DNA of 64,000 bases from Catenuloplanes atrovinosus (GTDB lineage Bacteria; Actinomycetota; Actinomycetes; Mycobacteriales; Micromonosporaceae): NCBI RefSeq assembly GCF_031458235.1, contig NZ_JAVDYB010000001.1, positions 8,209,001 through 8,273,000 on the forward strand, given 5' to 3'. Positions 1-8,398 of the stretch are shown here, in pieces; the stretch's first letter is position 1, and every line of letters starts with the position of its first letter. Below the pieces are notes generated by a model that was given only the letters and a program-made list of their open reading frames with translations, searched no databases and was not told the DNA's origin. Both the position numbers and the translations under genes were made by a program.

Positions 1-984
1 GGCGGCAGCGCCCGATCCGGCCTGCACCTCGCGCAGGGCCTGGACCAGTGGTGGCGCGAGCGCGGACTCGCCCGTGAGGGCCGGCTGTGGCTGTTCCGGA
101 TGTACGGCAGGATGGCCGAGACCGGCGAGCCGATCCCGGACGCGGAGCTGGCCCTGGCGTACCACATGCACTCGCTGCACGCCGGCGCCGACGGTGAGTC
201 CGCCGAGGAGCAGCGCTTCGCCCAGCGCGCCGAGCTGCACGCCCGCCGCTCCGGCGACCCCGGCCTGCTGGTCCGCGTGCTCTCCACCCGCGGCGGCCCG
301 CTGATCTTCCAGGGTCAGTACGCCGAGGCCGAGCGCCAGGTCTGCGAGATCATCGAGTGGGCCACCGCGAACGGCGTGCCCGGCGACGCGCTCTACGCCA
401 TCTACAGCCTCGCCGAGCTCCTCTGGCGCCGCGGCGCGCTGGACGAGGCCGCCGAGCTGCTCGGCGCCGCCCGCAACGTCGAGGCCGGCCGTCCCCTGGA
501 GCGCGGCCGGCGCGGCGTCGACATGCTGCTCGGCATGATCGCGCTCGGCCGCGGTGACCTGGTCGCCGCGCACGAGCACCTGGTCGTCGCGCTCCGCTCC
601 CGGATGGGCCACGGTTTCCACCGCCGCGCCTGCGACACGATCAACGCGATGGCCGTCCGCTGCGCCATGGGCGGCGACCCGGTCACCGCCGCCCGCCTCT
701 TCGGCGCCACCGCCGCGATGCGCTCCTCGCTGCGCAGCACCCCCGGCATCTTCGCCAACTACTGGACCGAGCACCAGCAGTTCGTCCGCGCCGTCATCGG
801 CGACGACGCCTTCGACCGCGCCTACGCCGAGGGCAACGACCTCTCCCTCCCCGAGGCCGCGGCCGCCGCGCTCGCCATCGAGCACCCCGACCTCAGCTCC
901 GACACCGGCCGATTCATCGACTCCGGCCGCCTCCTCGACCTCGACACCCGCACCATCGAACTCCCGCCCGGCCGCCGCCCCTGA
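1..984 (+). CDS. C-terminal TPR part of a large NB-ARC/LuxR-AfsR type regulator (5' end outside window)
   Basis: The frame is open from base 1, so the start lies upstream of the window; about 327 residues are visible. The sequence is helical and repetitive like TPR repeats, for example EAERQVCEIIEWA and DEAAELLGAARNVE. It closes with RLFGATAAMRSSLR and later DRAYAEGNDLSL. That closing block is known from the C-terminal ends of large actinobacterial NB-ARC ATPase/TPR regulators of the AfsR-SARP and LuxR classes. The DNA-binding and ATPase parts are not visible, so the class is inferred from this end only. It would act in the cytoplasm as a transcriptional activator; its target cannot be seen. 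An isolated TPR protein is the alternative. Confidence 0.7.
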   Translation, partial: GGSARSGLHLAQGLDQWWRERGLAREGRLWLFRMYGRMAETGEPIPDAELALAYHMHSLHAGADGESAEEQRFAQRAELHARRSGDPGLLVRVLSTRGGPLIFQGQYAEAERQVCEIIEWATANGVPGDALYAIYSLAELLWRRGALDEAAELLGAARNVEAGRPLERGRRGVDMLLGMIALGRGDLVAAHEHLVVALRSRMGHGFHRRACDTINAMAVRCAMGGDPVTAARLFGATAAMRSSLRSTPGIFANYWTEHQQFVRAVIGDDAFDRAYAEGNDLSLPEAAAAALAIEHPDLSSDTGRFIDSGRLLDLDTRTIELPPGRRP

Positions 985-1432
985 CCCCGGCCGCGGCGGA
1001 ACCAGACCTGTCGCCGCGCCAACGGCGGCACGAAGTCCGCGCGCCGCCCGTCCTGTCCGGCGCTGACCCCACCACGCCGGCCGCAGACTCACGCCGCGCC
1101 GGACCGCACCGCACGCGCCTTTGCTCTGCTTACCTTGTCGAAAACTGCCCAAACCGCCCAAGCTGCCACCACGGTACGCCGCCCGCCGATAGGTAAGCAG
1201 AGCAAAGTCGTGCGGAGCGAGGGTGGGGAGCAGTGGGATGATCTCGGGAGATGGGGTGCGGGAGATCGAAGGTTGTTTTCGCGGTCTCCGCCAAATGTTC
1301 AAGCGCGCACTTCTATCGAAGACAGGCGATCCGCGCAGACTGAGGGCCCGTTCGGGTGACTCATGAGTAGCCCGGGCGGAGATGCCGGATCGCCCGCGAC
1401 ACCCCCGCGGGCCCACCGCTCAGGAGCCCTGG
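985..1432. other. Non-coding gap with a long hairpin element and a palindrome
   Basis: No credible gene is seen here. The gap holds copy 1 of the GCTCTGCTTACC inverted-repeat family (1120-1206) and a palindromic stretch at 1353-1373. There CGGG and CCCG flank the perfect 10-base palindrome ACTCATGAGT (1359-1368), about 65 bases before the phospholipase start. The palindrome could be an operator or part of a 5' leader; no promoter boxes are clear enough to name. Confidence 0.6.
1120..1206. repeat. GCTCTGCTTACC inverted-repeat element, copy 1
   Basis: TTTGCTCTGCTTACCT at 1120-1135 is the exact reverse complement of AGGTAAGCAGAGCAAA at 1191-1206, giving a perfect 16-base stem around a 55-base loop. 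The same arms recur at seven other places in this window. It lies 135 bases after the stop of the TPR regulator gene. There is no T-tract, so it is not a standard intrinsic terminator. Confidence 0.85.
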
Positions 1433-1996
1433 ATGCCCCTATCGCTGTCGGCTGACATCAACCCCACCGTCAAGAGGGTCGGCACCGTCCTGGTGGCGCT
1501 GCTGGCCGTGCTGGCGATCGCGAGTCCCGCCGCGGCGGCCGTGACGCCCGAGCAGAAGGCCGCGACGCTGTCCAGCTTCACCCAGACCAGCGTCGCCAGC
1601 TACAACGCCTGGAACTCGGCGCGCCAGAATCAGGGCGCCTGGGCGGAGTACGGGTTCGACTGGTCGACCGACTACTGCTCGTCCAGCCCGGACAACCCGC
1701 TCGGCTTCGACTTCACGCTCTCCTGCTACCGGCACGACTTCGGCTACCGGAACTACAAGGCCGCCGGTACGTTCGCCGCGAACAAGAGCCGCCTCGATTC
1801 GGCGTTCTACGAGGACCTCAAGCGCAAGTGCGCCACCTACTCGTCCGCGACCCGTCCGGCCTGCTACAGCCTGGCCTGGGTCTACTACGAGGCCGTGGTG
1901 ATCTTCGGCTCGGTCTCCGCGGTGAAGCAGTCCGACCTGGACGAGGCCGCGAGGCTGAAGGCGCAGGGGCTCAAGGCGGAGGCGAACGCCGCCTGA
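1433..1996 (+). CDS. Secreted prokaryotic phospholipase A2
   Basis: A 187-residue protein with an N-terminal signal peptide (hydrophobic about residues 17-30, probable cleavage after SPAAAA at residue 36). The mature part carries the prokaryotic PLA2 signature CYRHDFGYRN: H101-D102 is the catalytic pair, and upstream DWSTDYC supplies calcium-site residues. Four cysteines (82, 98 and two near residues 140 and 152) would form two disulfides. It would hydrolyse the sn-2 ester of phospholipids outside the cell. The ATG at 1433 is chosen because AGGAG lies 6 bases upstream; an in-frame GTG/ATG further up lacks this. It is followed by a bidirectional terminator and converges with korB. Confidence 0.88.
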   Translation: MPLSLSADINPTVKRVGTVLVALLAVLAIASPAAAAVTPEQKAATLSSFTQTSVASYNAWNSARQNQGAWAEYGFDWSTDYCSSSPDNPLGFDFTLSCYRHDFGYRNYKAAGTFAANKSRLDSAFYEDLKRKCATYSSATRPACYSLAWVYYEAVVIFGSVSAVKQSDLDEAARLKAQGLKAEANAA

Positions 1997-2009
1997 GCGG
2001 ATGACCGGG

Positions 2010-2038
2010 ACGGGGGCCTCCATGGCGGAGGCCCCCGT
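2010..2038. terminator. Bidirectional hairpin terminator between PLA2 gene and korB
   Basis: CGGGGGCCTCC at 2011-2021 pairs perfectly with GGAGGCCCCCG at 2027-2037 across a 5-base loop; the flanking A2010-T2038 adds one pair. It sits exactly between two convergent genes and serves both directions. Confidence 0.8.
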
Positions 2039-3055
2039 TCAGATCGTCCAGGTGTCGCCGGCGTGCAGCAGGCCGGTCAGCTGCTCCTCGGGGGTGCCGG
2101 CCGCGGCGGCCCGGGCGTCCGCGACCTGCCGTTGCAACACCTCGTCGTAGGTGGGGCGGGTGACCGCGCGGAACACGCCGATCGGGGTGTTGCGCAGGTC
2201 CAGGCCGGGCAGCCGGGACAGCGCGAACGCGTACGCCGGATCCGCCACGGTCTGGTCGTGCACCACGATGTCGGACGGGTCCACGGAGGCGGCCGGGCGC
2301 ACCGAGAGGCCGAAGCCGCCGGGCGGGTGCACCACGCACGAGTCGCCGAACGTGATCGGCTGCCCGTGCTCCAGCCGGATCAGGTACTCGTCCCGCGTAC
2401 CCGCGTCCTTGAGGGTTTCGAACGCGCCGTCGTTGAAGATGTTGCAGTTCTGGTAGATCTCCACGAACGCGGAGCCGCGGTGCGCGGCGGCGGCGCGGAG
2501 CACGGACTGCAGGTGCTTGCGGTCCGAGTCGATGGTGCGGGCCACGAACCCGGCCTCCGCGCCGAGCGCCAGCGACAGCGGGTTGAACGGCGCGTCCGCG
2601 GACCCGACCGGCGTCGACTTGGTGATCTTCCCCAGCTCGGAGGTCGGCGAGTACTGCCCCTTGGTCAGCCCGTAGATCCGGTTGTTGAACAGCAGGATCT
2701 TCACGTTGACGTTGCGGCGCAGCGCGTGGATCAGGTGGTTGCCGCCGATGGACAGTGCGTCGCCGTCGCCGGTCACCACCCAGATGGACAGGTCGGGACG
2801 GGTGGCGGCGAGCCCGGTGGCGATCGCGGGCGCGCGGCCGTGGATCGAGTGCATGCCGTACGTGTTCATGTAGTACGGGAAACGGGACGAGCACCCGATG
2901 CCGGAGATGAAGACGATCCGCTCGCGCGGAATGTTCAGCTCCGGCATGAAGCCCTGCACCGCGGCCAGGATCGCGTAGTCCCCGCACCCGGGGCACCAGC
3001 GCACCTCCTGGTCGGACTTGAAGTCCTTGGCGGTGAGTTTGAGCAGCTCAGCCAT
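2039..3055 (-). CDS. korB: 2-oxoacid:ferredoxin oxidoreductase, beta subunit
   Basis: A 338-residue thiamine-diphosphate subunit. Visible features are CPGCGDY at residues 21-27 and a further cysteine at 55 (iron-sulfur ligands), GDGDALSIGG at 96-105 and NNRIYGLTKGQ near 124-134 (thiamine diphosphate and metal binding). With KorA it decarboxylates 2-oxoglutarate or a related 2-oxoacid to the acyl-CoA and passes electrons to ferredoxin. Its start overlaps the end of korA by 8 bases, so the pair is translationally coupled. The exact substrate (2-oxoglutarate rather than pyruvate) is inferred from resemblance to actinobacterial KorB. Confidence 0.92.
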   Translation of the reverse strand: MAELLKLTAKDFKSDQEVRWCPGCGDYAILAAVQGFMPELNIPRERIVFISGIGCSSRFPYYMNTYGMHSIHGRAPAIATGLAATRPDLSIWVVTGDGDALSIGGNHLIHALRRNVNVKILLFNNRIYGLTKGQYSPTSELGKITKSTPVGSADAPFNPLSLALGAEAGFVARTIDSDRKHLQSVLRAAAAHRGSAFVEIYQNCNIFNDGAFETLKDAGTRDEYLIRLEHGQPITFGDSCVVHPPGGFGLSVRPAASVDPSDIVVHDQTVADPAYAFALSRLPGLDLRNTPIGVFRAVTRPTYDEVLQRQVADARAAAAGTPEEQLTGLLHAGDTWTI

Positions 3056-4892
3056 TCTTCACCACGTCCTCCAGCATGGTCTCCAGCTCGCCCGCGGTGA
3101 ACGGCAGGCCGCTGACCTTGTTGAACGGCAGCGCGTCCACCAGGAACCGGCCCCGGATCACGTGCGCCAGCTGCCCCAGGTTCATCTCCGGGATGACCAC
3201 CCGGTCGTACCCCTTGACCACGGTCTCCAGGTTGGCCGGCAGCGGGTGCAGGTGCCGCAGGTGCGCCTGCGCGATGGTCAGCCCGCGCTGCCGCAGTGCC
3301 CGGCACGCGGCGCCGATCGGCCCGTACGTCGAGCCCCAGCCCAGCACCAGCACGCGCGCCTCGCCGTCCGGGTCGTCGACGGTGACGTCCGGGACCGGGA
3401 TCGTCTCGATGCGCTGCGCCCGGGTGCGCACCATCAGGTCGTGGTTCGCCGGGTCGTACGAGATGTCGCCGGTCTTGTCCGCCTTCTCCAGCCCGCCGAT
3501 CCGGTGCTCCAGCCCGGGTGTGCCCGGGATCGCCCACGGCCGCGCCATCGTCCGCGGATCCCGCAGGTACGGCAGGAAGCGCCCGTCCGGCGCGTTGGCC
3601 GCGGACGCGAACTCCACGGTCAGGTCCGGCAGCGACTCCACCGACGGCAGCAGCCACGGCTCCGACCCGTTCGCCACGTAGTTGTCGGACAGCAGGATCA
3701 CCGGCGTGCGGTAGGTGAGCGCGATCCGGACCGCCTCGATCGCGGCGTGGAAGCAGTCCGACGGCGACTGTGCCGCGACCACCGCGACCGGCGCCTCGCC
3801 GTGCCGGCCGAACAGCGCCATGTTCAGGTCGGCCTGCTCGGTCTTGGTCGGCATGCCGGTCGACGGGCCGGCCCGCTGCACGTCCACGATGACCAGCGGC
3901 AGCTCCAGCGCCACGGCCAGCGAGATCGTCTCGCCCTTGAGCGCCACGCCCGGCCCGCTGGTGGTGGTCACGCCGAGCGCCCCGCCGTAGGAGGCGCCGA
4001 GCGCGGCACCGATCGCCGCGATTTCGTCCTCCGCCTGCATGGTGGTGACGCCGAACCGCTTGTGCTTGGACAGCTCGTGCAGGATGTCCGAGGCCGGCGT
4101 GATCGGGTACGCACCGAGGAACACCGGCAGCCTCGCCCGCACGCCCGCGGCCACGAGGCCGAGCGCGAGCGCCGCGTTGCCGGTGATGTTGCGGTAGGTC
4201 CCGGTGGCCATCGGCGCGGGCGCGATCTCGTACCGCACCGCGAAGTCCTCGGTCGTCTCGCCGAAATTCCACCCGGCACGGAACGCGGCCTGGTTCGCCG
4301 CGACCAGCTCCGGCCGGGCCGCGAACTTGCGCTCCAGGAACCGCAGCGTGGACTCGTACGGCCGGGAGTACATCCAGCTCAGCAGCCCGAGCGCGAACAT
4401 GTTCTTGGCCCGCTCGGCGTCCTTCTTCGACACTCCGGCATCGGCCAGCGCGGCCACGGTCATCGAGGTCAGCGCCACTGGGTGCACGGCGAACCGGGAC
4501 AGCGAGCCGTCGTCGAGGGGGTTCTCCGCGTACCCCACCTTGGCCAGGCTCCGCTTGGTGAACTCGTCCGTGTTGACGATGATCTCGGCGCCCGCGGGCA
4601 GCTCCGCCAGGTTCGCCTTGAGCGCGGCCGGGTTCATCGCGACGAGCACGTCCGGCGCGTCGCCCGGCGTCAGGATGTCGTAGTCGGCGAAGTGCACCTG
4701 GAAGCTGGAGACGCCGGGCAGGGTGCCGGCCGGCGCGCGGATCTCGGCGGGGAAGTTGGGGAGCGTGGAGATGTCGTTGCCGAGCTGCGCCGTCTCCGAC
4801 GTGAACCGGTCACCGGTGAGCTGCATGCCGTCACCGGAGTCGCCCGCGAAGCGGATGACCACCCGATCCAGCCGGCGCACCTGCTTGCTCAT
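3048..4892 (-). CDS. korA: 2-oxoacid:ferredoxin oxidoreductase, fused gamma-alpha subunit
   Basis: A 614-residue protein with the gamma domain first (VVIRFAGDSGDGMQ near residues 10-23) and then the pyrimidine-binding alpha domain (YPITPASDILHELSK and a region around TTSGPGVALKGE). This is the two-subunit KorA layout known from Actinobacteria and Thermus-type enzymes. The ATG at 4892 is preferred because AAGGGG lies 8 bases upstream; an in-frame GTG at 4946 would add 18 atypical residues. It is first in the korA-korB operon and divergent from nuoA. The enzyme lets the TCA cycle run with ferredoxin instead of NAD at the 2-oxoglutarate step. Confidence 0.92.
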   Translation of the reverse strand: MSKQVRRLDRVVIRFAGDSGDGMQLTGDRFTSETAQLGNDISTLPNFPAEIRAPAGTLPGVSSFQVHFADYDILTPGDAPDVLVAMNPAALKANLAELPAGAEIIVNTDEFTKRSLAKVGYAENPLDDGSLSRFAVHPVALTSMTVAALADAGVSKKDAERAKNMFALGLLSWMYSRPYESTLRFLERKFAARPELVAANQAAFRAGWNFGETTEDFAVRYEIAPAPMATGTYRNITGNAALALGLVAAGVRARLPVFLGAYPITPASDILHELSKHKRFGVTTMQAEDEIAAIGAALGASYGGALGVTTTSGPGVALKGETISLAVALELPLVIVDVQRAGPSTGMPTKTEQADLNMALFGRHGEAPVAVVAAQSPSDCFHAAIEAVRIALTYRTPVILLSDNYVANGSEPWLLPSVESLPDLTVEFASAANAPDGRFLPYLRDPRTMARPWAIPGTPGLEHRIGGLEKADKTGDISYDPANHDLMVRTRAQRIETIPVPDVTVDDPDGEARVLVLGWGSTYGPIGAACRALRQRGLTIAQAHLRHLHPLPANLETVVKGYDRVVIPEMNLGQLAHVIRGRFLVDALPFNKVSGLPFTAGELETMLEDVVKNG

Positions 4893-4925
4893 GCTGTCGC
4901 CCCTTCGATCTCCTCCGGATCTTGC

Positions 4926-4943
4926 GTGTGGGCCAGACCACAC
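4926..4943. promoter_or_regulatory. Inverted repeat in the korA-nuoA divergent promoter region
   Basis: GTGTGG (4926-4931) and CCACAC (4938-4943) form a perfect 6-base inverted repeat with a 6-base spacer, 33 bases upstream of the korA start. A second short one, GTCG...CGAC, lies near 4959-4972. Position fits an operator for one or both divergent genes; the regulator is unknown. Confidence 0.35.
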
Positions 4944-5034
4944 CATTGCGTAGCCTACGTCGATTTAGCGACTATCGGCTGTCGGGGCATCGACCCAGCG
5001 TGGCGGCGGTTGGACAGCGGTTAAGCTCGGCCGC

Positions 5035-5412
5035 GTGGAGGGATACCTCGGCTCGTACGCCACGCTCGGCCTGCTGCTGCTCGCCGGCGTGCTCTTCTTC
5101 GCCGCCGCGTTCGGGGCGAACAGGCTGCTCAGACCCGCCGCGCCGACCGACCCGTTCGGCAAGCGCGAGCCGTACGAGTGCGGTCTCGACCCGGTCGGCG
5201 GCGACTGGGCGCAGGCGCAGATCCGGTACTACGTCTACGCGTACCTCTACGTGCTGTTCGCGGTGGAGAGCGTCTTCCTGTTCCCGTGGGCGGTGGTCTT
5301 CGACCGGCCCGGCTTCGGCCTCGCCACAGTGGTGGAAATGGCCGTTTTCGTGGCGGTATTGGCGCTCGGCATCCTCTACGCCTGGCGCAAGAACGTGCTC
5401 CGCTGGACCTGA
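5035..5412 (+). CDS. nuoA: NADH-quinone oxidoreductase subunit A, stand-alone copy
   Basis: A 125-residue membrane protein with three predicted helices (about residues 8-30, 65-88 and 95-117). It has the NuoA signature KREPYECGLDPVG with the loop cysteine, then RYYVYAYLYVLFAVESVFLFP. Length matches the family. No nuoB or other complex I gene follows: the next gene is a DivIVA-domain protein. In several actinobacteria a second, partial nuo cluster lies close to korAB, so this may be the sole survivor of such a cluster. GTG start at 5035. Whether it joins the main complex I encoded elsewhere cannot be told from the sequence. Confidence 0.9.
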   Translation: MEGYLGSYATLGLLLLAGVLFFAAAFGANRLLRPAAPTDPFGKREPYECGLDPVGGDWAQAQIRYYVYAYLYVLFAVESVFLFPWAVVFDRPGFGLATVVEMAVFVAVLALGILYAWRKNVLRWT

Positions 5413-5466
5413 CCGAACGGGGTGGCGGTCTCGCCATGATCCGTCCGTCATGTCACGATCCCCGCT

Positions 5467-5952
5467 ATGGGTCTGTTCATCACTCTCGTCATGGCGCTGG
5501 TGGTCGCGGCGATCGTCTTCGGCGTCACGGTCCTGGTCAGCGGCAGCGACCCCGCGCTCGTCCCGGCGGAACCCGACGGCCGCGCCGTACCGCTGCCGGG
5601 TAACCGCCCACTGCTCGAGGCCGACATCGCCGACGTCCGCTTCGACACCGCGCTGCGGGGTTACCGGATGGCCCAGGTGGACCAGGCGCTGCGCCGCGCC
5701 GCCTACGACATCGGGTACAAGGAGGAGCTGATCGGCGTGCTCGAGGCCGAGGTCACCGCGCTGCGCGACGGCCGGCTCGAGGACGCGGACGCGCTGCGCA
5801 AGGCCCGCGAGGAGGCGCTCGCGCCGTCCGCGCCCGCCACCCCGGCCCCGCTTCCCGAAAACAACGACATTTCCGGCGGTACGTCGCCCGACGCCGAGGA
5901 TGTCGCAAAGACCGACGAGGCGAGCGCGGCCGACTCTACGGTGAAGGCATGA
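5467..5952 (+). CDS. DivIVA-domain protein with N-terminal membrane anchor
   Basis: 161 residues: one hydrophobic helix at residues 1-26, then a DivIVA-type segment (DIADVRFDTALRGYRMAQVD, about 52-71) leading into a short coiled coil (about 75-120), and an acidic, Ala/Pro-rich tail. The FDTALRGYRMAQVD stretch is the classic lipid-targeting DivIVA motif seen in small actinobacterial proteins. It would sit at the membrane and may take part in polar growth or septum placement. Its stop overlaps the next ATG (ATGA), so it is coupled to the SRPBCC gene. In M. tuberculosis a similar gene (Rv1209) also lies next to tag. Confidence 0.82.
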   Translation: MGLFITLVMALVVAAIVFGVTVLVSGSDPALVPAEPDGRAVPLPGNRPLLEADIADVRFDTALRGYRMAQVDQALRRAAYDIGYKEELIGVLEAEVTALRDGRLEDADALRKAREEALAPSAPATPAPLPENNDISGGTSPDAEDVAKTDEASAADSTVKA

Positions 5953-6446
5953 CCCAGCCCGACCCGGCCGAGAACCTCCGGGAGGCCGCCACCCCCGGCG
6001 CCGGCGAGGTGACCGCCACGGTGATCGTCAACGCGCCCGCCGCCACCGTGTTCGCCGCGTTCACCGCCTGGACCAAGCAGTCCGAGTGGATCCCGTTCAC
6101 CACGGTCCGCGTGGTCGAGGGCGACGGCGGCGAGGGCAGCCTGGTCGAGGCCGTCACCGCGATCGGCCCGGCCGTGCTCCGCGACGAGATGCGCGTGGTC
6201 CGCGTCGACGCCCCCTACGAGGTGCGCGTCGTGCACTGCGGGAAGTTCCTGCGCGGCCCCGGCGTGCTGCGCTGCACCCCGATGGAGAACGACCGGACCC
6301 AGGTCGTCTGGCACGAGTGGTTCCACCTCCCCGCCGGTGCCGCCGGCAAGATCGCCTGGCCGTTCCTCTGGCCCGGCTCCAAGGTCAGCCTCACCCAGGC
6401 GCTGAAGAAGTTCGGCGCGATGGTGGAGAGCGGCCGCCTGCCGTGA
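5949..6446 (+). CDS. SRPBCC-family (START-like) protein
   Basis: 165 residues. The opening beta-strand pattern EVTATVIVNAPAATVFAAF followed by TAWTKQSEWIPFT is typical of the polyketide cyclase/dehydrase SRPBCC fold, in which a long C-terminal helix (KVSLTQALKKFGAMVES) closes a hydrophobic cavity. It may bind a lipid or small hydrophobic molecule; no catalytic residues can be named. The start overlaps the preceding stop by four bases, which marks an operon with the DivIVA-domain gene. Confidence 0.8.
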   Translation: MTQPDPAENLREAATPGAGEVTATVIVNAPAATVFAAFTAWTKQSEWIPFTTVRVVEGDGGEGSLVEAVTAIGPAVLRDEMRVVRVDAPYEVRVVHCGKFLRGPGVLRCTPMENDRTQVVWHEWFHLPAGAAGKIAWPFLWPGSKVSLTQALKKFGAMVESGRLP

Positions 6447-6479
6447 TCGACTGTCGTACCCCGCGCCTATGGTGACCAC

Positions 6480-7049
6480 ATGTCAGACCTGGTCGTGGGC
6501 GAGGACGGTCTCGCCCGCTGCGCGTGGGGCGCCGGCACGCCCGATTACACGATCTACCACGACACCGAGTGGGGCCGCCCGGTCCGCGACGACGACGGCC
6601 TCTACGAGCGGCTCACGCTGGAGGCGTTCCAGTCCGGCCTGTCCTGGCTGACCATCCTGCGCAAACGCCCCGCGTTCCGGGCCGCGTTCGCCGGCTTCTC
6701 GATCGCGCGCGTGGCGGAGTTCGGCCCGGACGACGAGGCGCGCCTGATGGCCGACGCCGGCATCGTCCGCAACCGGATGAAGGTCGAGGCCGCCCTGGCG
6801 AACGCGCGGGCCGCACTCGACCTGCCGGAGGGCCTGGCCGCGCTGCTGTGGTCGTTCGCCCCGCCGCCCCGCCCGCGCCCCGCCACCTTCTCCGACGTGC
6901 CCGCGATCACTGCCGAGTCCACCGCGATGGCCAAGGCGCTGAAGAAGCGCGGTTTCCGCTTCGTCGGCCCCACCACGGCGTACGCGTTGATGCAGGCCAC
7001 CGGCATGGTCAACGACCATCTCCAGGGTTGCCACGTGCGGATCGTGTGA
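6480..7049 (+). CDS. tag: DNA-3-methyladenine glycosylase I
   Basis: 189 residues, the usual length for Tag. The four zinc ligands are in place: C14 (RCAWG), H27 (YHDTEWG), H180 and C184 (NDHLQGCH). EWGRP and SWLTILRKR are further family landmarks. The enzyme removes 3-methyladenine from alkylated DNA as the first step of base excision repair. It starts 34 bases after the SRPBCC gene and probably belongs to the same transcript. The DivIVA-like, tag and DUF3117 order matches Rv1209-Rv1211 of M. tuberculosis, although here other genes separate tag from DUF3117. Confidence 0.95.
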   Translation: MSDLVVGEDGLARCAWGAGTPDYTIYHDTEWGRPVRDDDGLYERLTLEAFQSGLSWLTILRKRPAFRAAFAGFSIARVAEFGPDDEARLMADAGIVRNRMKVEAALANARAALDLPEGLAALLWSFAPPPRPRPATFSDVPAITAESTAMAKALKKRGFRFVGPTTAYALMQATGMVNDHLQGCHVRIV

Positions 7050-7111
7050 CGCGCGCCCGGCCGGTCCGGGGTCTCGGCTCCGGCCGCGCGCGGCCGTGGT
7101 GAGATGAGCAC

Positions 7112-7672
7112 ATGGTGCAGCAGTGGGCGATTGTGCTTCCGGACGAGCGGCTCAAGCAGGAGCGGCTCTACCACCACGACTTCGTGGCGCTCGCCGACGT
7201 GCTCGCCGGCCGCCCCGCGTCGCCGCACCCGCAGCTCGGCGACGAGGTCGTGCTGGTCACCGACGAGCCGCATCCGCGCGCGGTCGCGGCCGGCCACATC
7301 GGCGGCCTCACCAAGGACGACGAGCACGATCGGCAGGTCGTCTACTCCCGCCGCGCCTTCGACAACCCGCAGCCGGCCGGCACCCTGACCCTCGACGGCC
7401 CGGTCACCCGGATCACCCCGGCCGAGTACGCGGCCGTCGTCGACCGCTTCGGCCCGCCGCTGGAGCGCCAGACCTGGCTGGTCAGCGTGGACCTGCCGAT
7501 CGAGGCCAGCACGCGCGCCGAGGCCGTCCGCCTCTTCTGGTCGTACGTACGCGACCTCGGTCCCGCCGAACTCCCCGCCTTCGTCTCCCCGTCCGGCGAC
7601 GAGCTCGCCATGCAGGCCTTCGTCCTCGGCGAGGAGACCAACCTCGACCCCGAGGAAGAAGACGAGGACTGA
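7112..7672 (+). CDS. Conserved actinobacterial protein of unknown function
   Basis: 186 residues, no signal peptide or membrane helix, strongly acidic end (EEEDED). The front half reads like a small mixed alpha/beta fold (QWAIVLPDERLKQERLYHHD; DEVVLVTDEPHPRAVAAGHI), with a central TRITPAEYAAVVDRFG helix. I do not recognise the family. It follows tag by 62 bases in the same direction and is the last gene before a repeat-rich gap. ATG at 7112 is used; no strong Shine-Dalgarno is visible. Confidence 0.7.
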   Translation: MVQQWAIVLPDERLKQERLYHHDFVALADVLAGRPASPHPQLGDEVVLVTDEPHPRAVAAGHIGGLTKDDEHDRQVVYSRRAFDNPQPAGTLTLDGPVTRITPAEYAAVVDRFGPPLERQTWLVSVDLPIEASTRAEAVRLFWSYVRDLGPAELPAFVSPSGDELAMQAFVLGEETNLDPEEEDED

Positions 7673-7776
7673 CCCTCCTCGTTCACCTCCCACCACCCCA
7701 CGCCTCCGACGGCACCCGCGCTCCCGGCCCACCACCGGGAGCGCCACTTTCCCACGCCGCCCGCGCCCCTCGAGAG

Positions 7777-7864
7777 CTTCCCGGCCGCCCGGCTTCCCGG
7801 CCGCCCGGCTTCCCGGCCGCCCGGCTTCCCGGCCGCCCGGCTTCCCGGCCGCCCGGCTTCCCGG
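7777..7864. repeat. 16-base tandem repeat, about 5.5 copies
   Basis: The unit CTTCCCGGCCGCCCGG repeats exactly at 7777, 7793, 7809, 7825 and 7841 and ends in a half copy at 7857-7864. The period is not a multiple of three, which argues against coding. It lies just before hairpin element copy 2. Confidence 0.9.
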
Positions 7865-7892
7865 CGTCGGCCGGGGCCTCTTTCCGGCTGGC

Positions 7893-7983
7893 TTTGCTCT
7901 GCTTACCTGGGGTCAACTTTGTGCCCGCCGCGTCTCGACGCGAGGCATGAATGGGCAGGCATCACCTAGGTAAGCAGAGCAAA
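7893..7983. repeat. GCTCTGCTTACC inverted-repeat element, copy 2
   Basis: TTTGCTCTGCTTACCT (7893-7908) and AGGTAAGCAGAGCAAA (7968-7983) form a perfect 16-base stem with a 59-base loop. It lies between the convergent unknown gene (ends 7672) and enoyl-CoA hydratase gene (ends 8399). Confidence 0.85.
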
Positions 7984-8205
7984 GCCGCTGGAAGAGAGGG
8001 CCGCGGAGCGGGGGCGGGCGGCGTCCCGCGTCAGGCGCAGGGCTGGGCGTGGCGGGACTCGAAGGCACGCGGTGACCGCACACCGGGTAGGTCGATCACA
8101 TCGCGCCTCGCGGAGCGGCCACTCCGCTCAGGTCGCCTGCCGCCCCCGGGCGTGACCGCGAGGCAGCCCCGCCTCTCGGCAGCGGCCGGTGGACCGAGGC
8201 GCCCC

Positions 8206-8293
8206 GCCCTCGGGTGCGGCCGGTCGCTCGACGCCGGACGGTGTGCCTCGCCCTCGGGTGCGGCCGGTCGCTCGGCGCCGGACGATGTGCCGC
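8206..8293. repeat. 44-base tandem duplication
   Basis: The 44 bases at 8206-8249 recur at 8250-8293 with three differences; both begin GCCCTCGGGTGCGGCCGGTC. It lies downstream of the enoyl-CoA hydratase gene in non-coding DNA. Confidence 0.8.
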
Positions 8294-8398
8294 AGTCGCG
8301 GGCCCCGTGGTGAGTACCGCGGCAGCGAGCGCTGGTGCGGAGGCGATCCGGCGGCCGCCGGGCGCGCGGGTCCGGTGGCCGCCGGGATGGGCGAGGGG

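Larger units (their letters stand above)
7673..8398. other. Repeat-rich non-coding gap between convergent genes
   Basis: No gene is supported here. It contains a 16-base tandem repeat (7777-7864), the GCTCTGCTTACC hairpin element copy 2 (7893-7983), and a 44-base tandem duplication (8206-8293). Open frames cross this stretch only because of its very high GC. Confidence 0.7.

Noticed and set aside
1135-1359. A 74-codon frame crossing hairpin copy 1
   Set aside because: It lacks a ribosome site, runs through the inverted repeat arm, and has no conserved character.
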